Assembly (NCBI RefSeq): GCF_042658925.1
Contig: NZ_JBHSRF010000028.1
Span: 29,344-93,343 of the forward strand
Direction of reading: 5' to 3'
DNA from: Sphaerisporangium aureirubrum
Lineage (GTDB): Bacteria > Actinomycetota > Actinomycetes > Streptosporangiales > Streptosporangiaceae
Length of the DNA: 64,000 bases
Shown: piece by piece, positions 58,501-64,000 of the stretch
Numbering within the stretch: position 1 is the stretch's first letter
Layout: the number at the start of each line of letters is the position of its first letter
Program-made: the position numbers and the translations under genes
Notes under the pieces: model-generated
Told to the model about the DNA's origin: nothing
The model's input: the letters and a program-made list of their open reading frames with translations, nothing else
The model's database searches: none

Positions 58501-58734
58501 CCGCACCACGACGTCGGCGCCGGTCGCCGCTCTGGTCCGCGAGACGACCACCTGCAGCGCCTTCGTCGGATTGGCCGGCGCCTCTTCGGGCCACAGTTCC
58601 TCGACCAGCCGTTCGTCCCCGACCCCCGCGCGCCCGTGTATGGCGAGCACCGCCAGCAGGGTGTGCGCACGATCACCGACCACGCGCACACCCTGCCAGC
58701 GGACGCCGTCGAGAAGCACCAGTGCAGGGGGCAC
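55591..58734 (-). CDS. AfsR/SARP-type STAND regulator (BTAD plus NB-ARC plus TPR)
   Basis: The 1047-aa protein begins with an OmpR-like winged helix and a BTAD domain (about residues 1-245: LLAVLAIHGRAGVGDERLVEELWP, RIPHGYRLGL, LLACLLRSEAAVRGAAAALERY). Next is an NTPase with SIIGPGGLGKTRLA (P-loop), LLILDNCEHV and the ITSRAPL sensor. A large helical C-terminal half follows (about 590-1047). Such proteins are pathway activators of secondary metabolism. GTG 58734 places the DNA-binding domain at the very start; no ribosome-binding site is obvious. It ends 10 nt after the convergent ABC exporter gene. Confidence 0.93.
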   Translation of the reverse strand: MPPALVLLDGVRWQGVRVVGDRAHTLLAVLAIHGRAGVGDERLVEELWPEEAPANPTKALQVVVSRTRAATGADVVVRIPHGYRLGLDAGEVDALLLAALVDQARAALGEDDTALASRRAEEAMGLVAGGLDGATGPLAELRGVAAGWVAEARRVAAIARSRSGTHEGALPLLEEAAADRSYDEELLACLLRSEAAVRGAAAALERYTRYRAGLVARLGTEPGPELARVYAELLAADRPVREGILFDGSSLLGRGGDIRAVHALLRTNRVVSIIGPGGLGKTRLAHVVGRNAAQPVAHFVELVGVSSPEGVVGEVGSALGVRDSVTGRRALSAEQRSDVRARIAQHLDQSPALLILDNCEHVIEAAADLVAFLTVTTRDLRVLITSRAPLSIPAERVYLLGELPTGDAVELFRQRATAARPGVRIDEEVAGEIVARLDGLPLAIELAAAKVRVMSVEEIARRLADRFALLRGGNRTAPDRHQTLLAVIDWSWNLLDEPERRALRWLSLFGDGSTLAAAEHVLGPDALRAVDALTEQSMLSVRETTYGLRYRMLETVREFGRMRLKEAGEEEPARAAQRAWATEYALQHAYELFSPAQFAAVDALRAEESNLADLLRQALGESDPATTVQLLTGVGALWSIRGDHSRILVHWDAITQVVAGWVPPPHLVEVTRAAMLITLMNIVVMTDRRADPLRDLLRTLPTGDTTDPRVAAMATVMLACDTADGAEVRRRLAELGRSTDRDVALAATQMSVHVLENAGDVTGAIEAAERTLAVLGEDDGPWFSSIMRAVLAHLSMHLGDRRRAVGHARTALPVLNRLGATEDETQLRALLLISALADGDLGTAEAELAEITRINDHEAVLGGIAISSLCAAELALARGETAAALLEYRLAVERASDLRLPGVPQDEFMPWTIVAMSVALTAYAYHAPPEDVWYGEELFDAVRGYDLLSLGNPVLDYPLCGSMLYALAVWGLLRGAMAPGDSIGLLVLAERFSYNNSMPSMSFERIEPYAERAAPGMIAVVRAKYGDRRGADLLDEARSFVEQISWS

Positions 58735-58793
58735 ACCAACAGCTTACGGACGAGTCACATCCGGCGAGCGTGATGACCTTCCGCCGTTCGGCG

Positions 58794-59999
58794 TCACCCC
58801 TGAACGAGCGGAAGGCGGCGCACTCCGGTGAGGGACGGCGAGGAGATGAACTGCACCGGGTCGCCCGGGACGGTACGCAGCGTGCCGAAACGGTCGAGCA
58901 GGATGTCCAGCGCGACCCGTCCCTCCAGCCGGGCCAACGGCGCGCCCAGGCAGAAGTGGATGCCGCGGCCGAAGCCGAGATGCGGGTTGGGGTCGCGGCC
59001 GGGGTCGAAGACGCCGGGGTCGGGGAACTGGCGTGGATCCCGATTGGCCGCCGCGAGCCAGATCATGACCATCTGGTCGGCCGGGATCGTCACACCGCCG
59101 AGCCGGGCCTCGCGAGTGGTGGCGCGGCCGAGGAGCGCGAACGGCGTCAGGTACCGGATGGACTCCTCGATGACGTCCGGGATCAGGGAGCGGTCGGCGC
59201 GTACCCTGTCCTGCTGCTCGGGGAAGGCGTCCAGGCACAGCACCGTGTTGCCGAGCAGCATCGTCGTGGTGATGTGCCCCGCGAGCAGGAGGACGATCGC
59301 GAAGTTGACCACCTGCTCGTCGGGCAGGCGCTCGCCGTCCACCTCGGCCTGCACCAGCCTGGTGAGCAGGTCGCCGCGCGGCTGCCGCCGGCGTTCGGCG
59401 GCGTGGCCGGCGAGGTAGCCGGACATCTCCTTCCACGGCTTCATCGTGGCCTGGAGGTCCGCGCTGCGCTCCTCGGCGGACTGGTTGAGCGAGATCTCGG
59501 TGTCCCGCTGGAACAGCGCGTCGGCCCATTGCTTGAACAGGGCGCGATCACTGCTGGGCACGCCGAGCAACTCGGCGATGACGATGACCGGCAACGGATA
59601 GGCCAGATCGCTCACGAGCTCGAACCGGCCGCGCTCCCGTGCCGCGTCGAGCAGCTCGTGGGTCAGCGCGGCGATCCTCGGTTCGAGATCCGCCACGACC
59701 TTGCGGGTGAAGGCGCTGCTGACCAGCTTGCGGAGCTTGCCGTGCTCCGGCGGGTCGATCTGGGTGATGAAGCCCTCCAGCGAGAAGTCGTCCCCGCTCG
59801 GCAGCAGCTCCTTGGGGACCACCCGCATCGTGTCGGAGGAGTACGTCGCGGGGTCGCCGAGGACCTCGTGCAGCTCCGGATAGCCGTAGACGTTCCACAT
59901 CCCGGCGCGGGCGTCGAACTCGACCGCCGGGCCCGATCGGGTCCCGTGCAGCCAGAAGTGCTGTTCGGGGATGTCGTACCGCTCGACGATGTCGGACAT
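58794..59999 (-). CDS. Cytochrome P450 (CYP105-like soluble type)
   Basis: The 401-aa enzyme has the I-helix oxygen-binding motif LLLAGHITTT, the K-helix EESIRYLTP, a meander with RDPRQFPDPGVFDPGRDPNPHLGFG, and the heme loop FGRGIHFCLGAPLARLE with the ligand Cys. It needs ferredoxin partners that are not seen nearby. The substrate is unknown. ATG 59999 has AAGGAGAG 3-5 nt upstream. It lies 40 nt downstream of a MarR gene on the same strand, so it is probably co-transcribed with and controlled by that regulator. Confidence 0.96.
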   Translation of the reverse strand: MSDIVERYDIPEQHFWLHGTRSGPAVEFDARAGMWNVYGYPELHEVLGDPATYSSDTMRVVPKELLPSGDDFSLEGFITQIDPPEHGKLRKLVSSAFTRKVVADLEPRIAALTHELLDAARERGRFELVSDLAYPLPVIVIAELLGVPSSDRALFKQWADALFQRDTEISLNQSAEERSADLQATMKPWKEMSGYLAGHAAERRRQPRGDLLTRLVQAEVDGERLPDEQVVNFAIVLLLAGHITTTMLLGNTVLCLDAFPEQQDRVRADRSLIPDVIEESIRYLTPFALLGRATTREARLGGVTIPADQMVMIWLAAANRDPRQFPDPGVFDPGRDPNPHLGFGRGIHFCLGAPLARLEGRVALDILLDRFGTLRTVPGDPVQFISSPSLTGVRRLPLVQG

Positions 60000-60039
60000 C
60001 GCCTCTCCTTGGGTTGAAGATCCCTCTACTTGATGCACG

Positions 60040-60528
60040 TCATGACGACTTCTCGCGGTACTCCTTCCAGCGCTCGAACATCTCGTCCGAGTCCTGCAGG
60101 ATGAAGGCGAAGAACTCCCGGGTGTCCTCCAGCCGGTCGCGATGGCCGGGCCGGCCGTCGCCGAGTATCGACAGCCCGAAGTCGAGCGTGTCGAGACTCT
60201 GCTTGAGAATGGCCATCTGAACCCTCATGATCTGCGCCCACCCGCCACCGACCATCCGGTAGCGGTGCTCGCGGCCGGAGGCGGGGACGCGTTCCACCAT
60301 CCCGCTCACCTCGAGCTGCCTGGCGACCGTACTGACCGCGGTCTTACTCACGCCGAGCTCCGCCGCCAGGCCGGTGAGGGATTGCTCGGGCGGATCACAG
60401 ATCATGAGCCACGCGTACATGCGCCCCATGGTCCGCGTTCCCCCCAGCCGCTCCATGATCAGCCCCATGCGATCGACGAACTCGATCTCCGAAAGGTCCA
60501 CCGTCGTCAACTCCGCAACGGACGTCAA
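60040..60528 (-). CDS. MarR/GbsR-type winged-helix regulator
   Basis: A 162-aa regulator with RTMGRMYAWLMICDPPEQSLTGLAAELGVSKTAVSTVARQLEVSGMVERVPASG as consecutive pieces of the winged helix (about residues 30-85), then long dimerisation helices. The start is unusual: the frame opens with TTG at 60528 and has no ribosome-binding site; a TATAGT -10 element lies just upstream, so the message may be leaderless or very short-leadered. A downstream ATG (residue 21) is an alternative. The palindrome AAGTACGTACTT overlaps the start codon and is probably its own operator. The gene precedes the P450. Confidence 0.85.
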   Translation of the reverse strand: MTSVAELTTVDLSEIEFVDRMGLIMERLGGTRTMGRMYAWLMICDPPEQSLTGLAAELGVSKTAVSTVARQLEVSGMVERVPASGREHRYRMVGGGWAQIMRVQMAILKQSLDTLDFGLSILGDGRPGHRDRLEDTREFFAFILQDSDEMFERWKEYREKSS

Positions 60529-60538
60529 GTACGTACTT
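60527..60538. promoter_or_regulatory. Palindrome AAGTACGTACTT at the MarR start, probable autoregulatory operator
   Basis: A perfect 12-bp palindrome covers the first base pairs of the regulator frame and the expected transcription start. A protein bound here would block the MarR-P450 transcript. Confidence 0.7.
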
Positions 60539-60673
60539 TACGAACTATACGCCTGGCCTCGGGGCGCGCGCGGCGACGAGATCCCCACCCTTGGGATAGT
60601 TGTGCGCCGTCCTTCGCCCCGTATCGTCCCCACCAGTGGTTCCGGCTTTCCGGCTTCGCGAGATAGGACCGGC

Positions 60674-61036
60674 ATGACCGACGATGCGGTGCGACGCGTT
60701 TTCCAGTCAGTCGATTCCTTCGACCCCGACGAGTTCGTGCGGTTGCTGGCCGAGGATGCCACGCTGGTGTTCGGCAATGCCGAGCCGCTGGCGGGACGTG
60801 AGGCCATCGCCGCCGGATTGCGGGCGTTCTACTCCACCATCGGCGGCCTGCGGCACCGGATCGTCAGGAACTGGCAGGTGGACGCCGACATCATCGCCGA
60901 GACCGAGGTGACCTACCGGCGGCTCGACGGCAAGGATGTCAGCGCCGTGGCCGTGTCGATCTGGCACACCCGCGACGACGGCCTGATCACGGACTACCGC
61001 ATATTCGTCGACCTCGCACCCGTCTACGCGGTCTAG
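60674..61036 (+). CDS. SnoaL/NTF2-like protein
   Basis: A 120-aa protein with the NTF2-like fold: SFDPDEFVRLLAEDATLVFGNAEP, GREAIAAGLRAFYSTIGGLRH and paired strands ending in DYRIFVDLAPVYAV. It may be a binding protein or isomerase. It is divergent from the MarR-P450 pair, with the palindrome in the shared region, so control by the same regulator is plausible. ATG 60674 fits the family start. Confidence 0.88.
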   Translation: MTDDAVRRVFQSVDSFDPDEFVRLLAEDATLVFGNAEPLAGREAIAAGLRAFYSTIGGLRHRIVRNWQVDADIIAETEVTYRRLDGKDVSAVAVSIWHTRDDGLITDYRIFVDLAPVYAV

Positions 61037-61068
61037 GAGTCCGGTCACCGCAGCGTGCGGGTCGTGCG

Positions 61069-62493
61069 TCAACGGCTCTCGACGGGGACGCCAGGGAACA
61101 GGCCGATGCCTGGGATGTCCACGTTCGCGAGGTCGGCGTCGGGTGACACGTCACCGAAGGTGTTGTAGAAGGGCGCCGTCTCGCCGCTCATCCACACCTT
61201 GCCCGCCAGATCGGAGCACAGGCAGTCGTCACCCTTCTCCGCGGTGGCGTACCTGCCCCCGGCCGCCGGGTCGATCAGGACGACGCCGGCGGTGTCGCGG
61301 GTCATCCCATAGTTCAGCACCCGGCCGAAGGCCGAGCCCGGCTCCCACTTGGCGCTCCCGCCCGCGGTGGAGACGAACTTCACCGACCATTCCAGCGTCA
61401 CGGTCTTGCCGACGCGGCGGAGCGAGAGAAGGCGCACGTCGAGGTGGTAGCCGTTCCTCGCCACGTCACGCTGGGCGAGCGCGCCGCCCCCCATGAGCCT
61501 CTGGACCGGCCCGCCCGGCAGGAACACCACGAGCAGGACCACTGCCGTCACCACCGCGGCCGTCAGGGCGGTGACGGCCGGAAGCCATGACCGCCGTCGC
61601 CGCCGCCGCAGAGCCTGAGCGGCGAGGGTCGCGCCGGCGTCGTCGACGGGGGTCCAGATGTCCCCGACGGCCTCGGTGGCGGCCTGGATCGTCGCCTTCT
61701 CCCGGCCGAGCAGCCGGTCCAGGAGTTGCTGGGCGGTGAGACGACGGGCGGGATCCTTCTCCAGCGCCCGCTCCACGAGAGGACGCAGACGCTCGTCCAT
61801 CCCGTCGAGACGCGGCTCGCTGTTCAGGATCCGGTACAGCAGCTCCATGGCGCCGCCGGTGCCGAAAGGCGGGCTGCCCGTCGCCGCGTAGGTGATGACG
61901 CCGCCCCAGGCGAACACGTCGCTCGCGGCGGTGACCCTGCTGTCGGCGTGCTCCGGTGACATGTAGGCCGGCGTGCCGATCAGCGACTGGGTGCCGAGGG
62001 TGTCGGCGAGCTGGGCGATGCCGAAGTCGATGACCCGGGGCCCGCCGAGCGGGCTCAGCAGGATGTTGGACGGCTTGAGGTCACGGTGGACGACCTCCGC
62101 CTGGTGGATGGCGACGAGAGCGGTGGCCACACCCACGGCGAGGGCTTCCAGGTTGCCCCCGGCGAGCGGCCCCTGAGCCTCGACGACGGCGGACAGGTCG
62201 GGACCGTCGACGTACTCGGTCACCAGGTAGGCCACTCCGTTGTCCATCCCGGAGTCCAGGACGGGCGCGGTGCAGAAGCGGGCCACCCGCCGGGCGGCCA
62301 CCGCCTCCTTCTCGAAACGCAGCCGGAACTCCTCCTGCTGGGCCCTCTCCGGCCGGATCACCTTCACGGCGACCCGCCGGCCCGCCGGATCCTTGGCGAG
62401 GTACACCACCCCCATGCCGCCCTCGCCCAGCCGCCGGACGAGGGTGTAGGGACCGATGGTCCGGGCGGACGTCACCGTGCCGTCACCGTTCAT
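61069..62493 (-). CDS. Transmembrane Ser/Thr protein kinase with a novel-looking external domain
   Basis: The 474-aa protein is a PknB-type kinase: GEGGMG (residues 23-28), VAVKVI with the ATP-binding Lys, HRDLKPSN (136-143), DFG (156-158) and GTPAYMSPE. A juxtamembrane Arg run (RRRRRRSWLP) leads into a membrane helix at about 303-326, followed by an external domain of about 140 residues. That domain resembles the lipoprotein encoded two genes upstream (both share VTL, a conserved Trp-x-x-Gly, LIDP, C-x-C-S and the IP-x-x-G-x-F-x-x-VP ending). It probably senses an envelope signal together with the lipoprotein. Confidence 0.93.
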   Translation of the reverse strand: MNGDGTVTSARTIGPYTLVRRLGEGGMGVVYLAKDPAGRRVAVKVIRPERAQQEEFRLRFEKEAVAARRVARFCTAPVLDSGMDNGVAYLVTEYVDGPDLSAVVEAQGPLAGGNLEALAVGVATALVAIHQAEVVHRDLKPSNILLSPLGGPRVIDFGIAQLADTLGTQSLIGTPAYMSPEHADSRVTAASDVFAWGGVITYAATGSPPFGTGGAMELLYRILNSEPRLDGMDERLRPLVERALEKDPARRLTAQQLLDRLLGREKATIQAATEAVGDIWTPVDDAGATLAAQALRRRRRRSWLPAVTALTAAVVTAVVLLVVFLPGGPVQRLMGGGALAQRDVARNGYHLDVRLLSLRRVGKTVTLEWSVKFVSTAGGSAKWEPGSAFGRVLNYGMTRDTAGVVLIDPAAGGRYATAEKGDDCLCSDLAGKVWMSGETAPFYNTFGDVSPDADLANVDIPGIGLFPGVPVESR

Positions 62494-62565
62494 GCGGCCA
62501 GCTTTTCCGATCTACGCATGTGTCGCAATCATCTCGAAAGGCGCCCGGTGCGGTTGCTCGGACGG

Positions 62566-63138
62566 TCACAGGGTGAAGGCGATCTCCACCCGCCGGTTCT
62601 TGGCCCGCCCCTTCGGGTCGTCCGCGCCGTCGGCTTTGGTGTTGGGGGCGACCGGGTCGGCGGCTCCATGTCCTCGCGGCGCGAAGGTGATGCCGGTGCC
62701 GGCCAGCAGTTCCTCCAGCACCCGCGTCACGGCCCGGGCTCTGCGCAGGGAGAGGTCGAGGTTGTACGCGTTCGACCCCTTCGCGTCGGTGTAGCCGTCG
62801 ACGCGAACCTGCTGCCCCCTGGCCTCCGCGCGGAGGGTGGCCGCCGCCTGCTCCAGCCGGCTCCTGGCCTTCCCCGTCGGCGACGCCTTGTCGAAGGCGA
62901 ACAGGACGTCGGCGGCCACGATGAGCTTGCGCTGGTCGCCCTGCTTGGAATCGGTGAAAGATTCGTCGAGGTTCGCGATGCGCAGGTCGATGTCCAGGAC
63001 CGGGGCGGTCAGGTCCAGCACCGGCGCCGTCAGGTCCAGCACGGCCCCCGTCGCGGCGGGCACGGGCGGCGGGGACGGGGTCGCGCCCGTGGTCAGCAGG
63101 ACGAGCACGAGCGCCGGCGCGCTAGCTGATCGGAACAT
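62566..63138 (-). CDS. Secreted OmpA-domain protein
   Basis: A 190-aa product with a signal peptide, a short repeat (DLTAPVL twice, encoded by two 21-bp copies), then an OmpA domain: ADVLFAFDKASPTGKARSRL, QVRVDGYTDAKGSNAYNLDLSLRRA and the closing NRRVEI. OmpA domains bind peptidoglycan, so the protein probably sits in the wall. The ATG at 63138 overlaps the end of the lipoprotein gene by 17 nt, so it is translationally coupled; the kinase gene follows after 72 nt. Longer in-frame starts would lie inside the lipoprotein gene and spoil the signal peptide. Confidence 0.92.
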   Translation of the reverse strand: MFRSASAPALVLVLLTTGATPSPPPVPAATGAVLDLTAPVLDLTAPVLDIDLRIANLDESFTDSKQGDQRKLIVAADVLFAFDKASPTGKARSRLEQAAATLRAEARGQQVRVDGYTDAKGSNAYNLDLSLRRARAVTRVLEELLAGTGITFAPRGHGAADPVAPNTKADGADDPKGRAKNRRVEIAFTL

Positions 63139-63718
63139 TCTTGAACATGCCCGCGTGCGGAATGTACACGTCGACGGCCGCCACGTCCGGCGGAGGCGCG
63201 GCGAAGGTGGCCGACAGGACAGCCGCACCGCCGGGCTTGACGAACTGGCCGCCGAGGTTGGCGGAGCACACGCAGTGCTGCTCGCTGTCGTAGGCGACAA
63301 GGTGCTTCTTGGCGTTCTTGGGGTCGATGAGGTAAACGCCGTTCACACTGCCGTTGTCGTTGTCCGGCGACGTCGCGAAGAAGTTCCCGACCTGCCACCC
63401 GAGCGTGCTGTCGGTCGTCGTGCTCACGGTGAAGTTCAGCGTGACCAGCCGTTCCTGGCGCGCCAGGAGCGTGATGGCGATCTCCAACTTGTTCTCCCCC
63501 GAGACGGCCTCCCTTTTGGCGAGGACGCGATCGGGCGGCGCCGGGCTCACCGGCACGGGCTTCACGGACGACGCGCCGGCCGTCGTCCCCTGGCCCCCCC
63601 GCACCGCCGCACCCGGATCCTCGCCGCCGAACTGGCACCCCGCCGTGACCAGCACCACCGCCGTGGCCACCGCTAAGTGTCGCCAAACACACCGGGACAT
63701 CCCTTGATGATCCGACAC
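63122..63718 (-). CDS. Lipoprotein homologous to the kinase external domain
   Basis: The 198-aa product has a lipoprotein signal (lipobox VTAGC) and, after a linker, a domain of about 130 residues similar to the external part of the kinase at 61069: VTLNFTV, GWQVGNFF, GVYLIDP, HCVCSANLGG and VYIPHAGMFKNVP. GTG 63718 was chosen because GGGAAGG lies 6 nt upstream; ATG 63700 is an alternative. It is the first gene of the lipoprotein-OmpA-kinase operon. A direct role as co-receptor or ligand-binding partner of the kinase is an inference. Confidence 0.88.
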   Translation of the reverse strand: MSDHQGMSRCVWRHLAVATAVVLVTAGCQFGGEDPGAAVRGGQGTTAGASSVKPVPVSPAPPDRVLAKREAVSGENKLEIAITLLARQERLVTLNFTVSTTTDSTLGWQVGNFFATSPDNDNGSVNGVYLIDPKNAKKHLVAYDSEQHCVCSANLGGQFVKPGGAAVLSATFAAPPPDVAAVDVYIPHAGMFKNVPIS

Positions 63719-63834
63719 GATGGACCTTCCCTGCTCCACGGGCGTGACCGATGAACCGTACGGTATGACGCGCTTTCCACACCGAAGGTTCTGGCGCACG
63801 GGGGCGGCGGCGCTCGACGCCGGCGAACCGATCG

Positions 63835-64000
63835 TCAGCGCGGGGTGCGGCCGAGGTAGCGGAGCAGTTCGTCGACGACCGGGGTCGAGGAAGGGCTGTC
63901 AGCGGCCTCGACCACGGGAGCGTAGGCGCCCCACTGGCGCAGCGGCTCGACGATTCCCCGCGCGGCCGTGAGCAGGTGGCCCGCGAGCTCGTCGTCCAGC
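63835..64000 (-). CDS. C-terminal end of a gene that continues past the window
   Basis: A minus-strand frame of 54 codons reaches a stop at 63835-63837 and is open to the right edge. The product is helical (DDELAGHLLTAARGIVEPLRQWGAY) and ends in DELLRYLGRTPR. Codon use is gene-like. No family can be named from this fragment. Confidence 0.6.
   Translation of the reverse strand, partial: LDDELAGHLLTAARGIVEPLRQWGAYAPVVEAADSPSSTPVVDELLRYLGRTPR

Noticed and set aside
55957..58773. Plus-strand open frame of 938 codons opposite the AfsR-like gene
   Set aside because: Antisense to a protein with clear BTAD and NB-ARC motifs; the composition is artefactual.

Overview
The window looks like chromosomal DNA of a filamentous high-GC actinomycete. 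By eye the GC content is very high, GTG starts are common, several promoters look leaderless, and regulator families are dense (ECF sigma, TetR, MarR, Rrf2, XRE, LacI, AfsR/STAND). A perfect CebR-type operator and an ECF42-type sigma module point to Streptosporangiales or a relative. The genus cannot be fixed from sequence alone. I see no rRNA, tRNA, IS element, prophage or CRISPR array.

Layout. 0-10 kb: a partial gene divergent from ppa, a membrane-linked ECF sigma factor with a minisatellite tail, a saccharopine-dehydrogenase-like reductase, a lipoprotein, an ABC-F ATPase, a TetR/MFS pair whose MFS leader carries an in-frame stop, and a LysE exporter. 10-14.6 kb: a small secreted protein behind a 17-bp palindrome, a DUF998-YCII-ECF42 operon, a secreted HNH nuclease and an SRPBCC protein. 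14.6-20.1 kb: an unusual operon of a radical SAM enzyme, an aaRS-like/kinase fusion and a nucleoside-deoxyribosyltransferase-like enzyme, with a BtrH-like gene upstream. 20.5-27.9 kb: a CebR-controlled GH6 cellulase, a histidine kinase, SnoaL-like and unknown proteins, and a PL8 polysaccharide lyase behind a collapsed LacI regulator. 27.7-34.3 kb: an MFS-DUF427-TetR set with three matching operators, an aldehyde dehydrogenase, an XRE regulator, a methyltransferase, a lone MdcG-like protein and a fragment of an MmyB-type regulator. 34.3-44.3 kb: argG with an apparent leaderless promoter, membrane and surface proteins, a phosphatase with a His/Asp-rich tail next to a HupE/UreJ-like permease, and a membrane-anchored HTH protein divergent from an M23 peptidase. 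44.3-50.8 kb: an NB-ARC/TPR (NLR-like) protein with a small partner, a GMC oxidase, and an SDR/Rrf2 pair. 51-64 kb: a DHA2 exporter, a DrrAB-type ABC exporter, an AfsR-like STAND regulator, a MarR-P450 unit, and a lipoprotein-OmpA-Ser/Thr kinase operon in which the lipoprotein and the kinase ectodomain are homologous.

The strongest candidates for undescribed biology are the rSAM/fusion/deoxyribosyltransferase operon (14624-18685), the NB-ARC module with its partner (44288-47137) and the kinase/lipoprotein/OmpA operon (61069-63718). Coding calls rest on frame, ribosome-binding sites and recognised family motifs. No database search was run.
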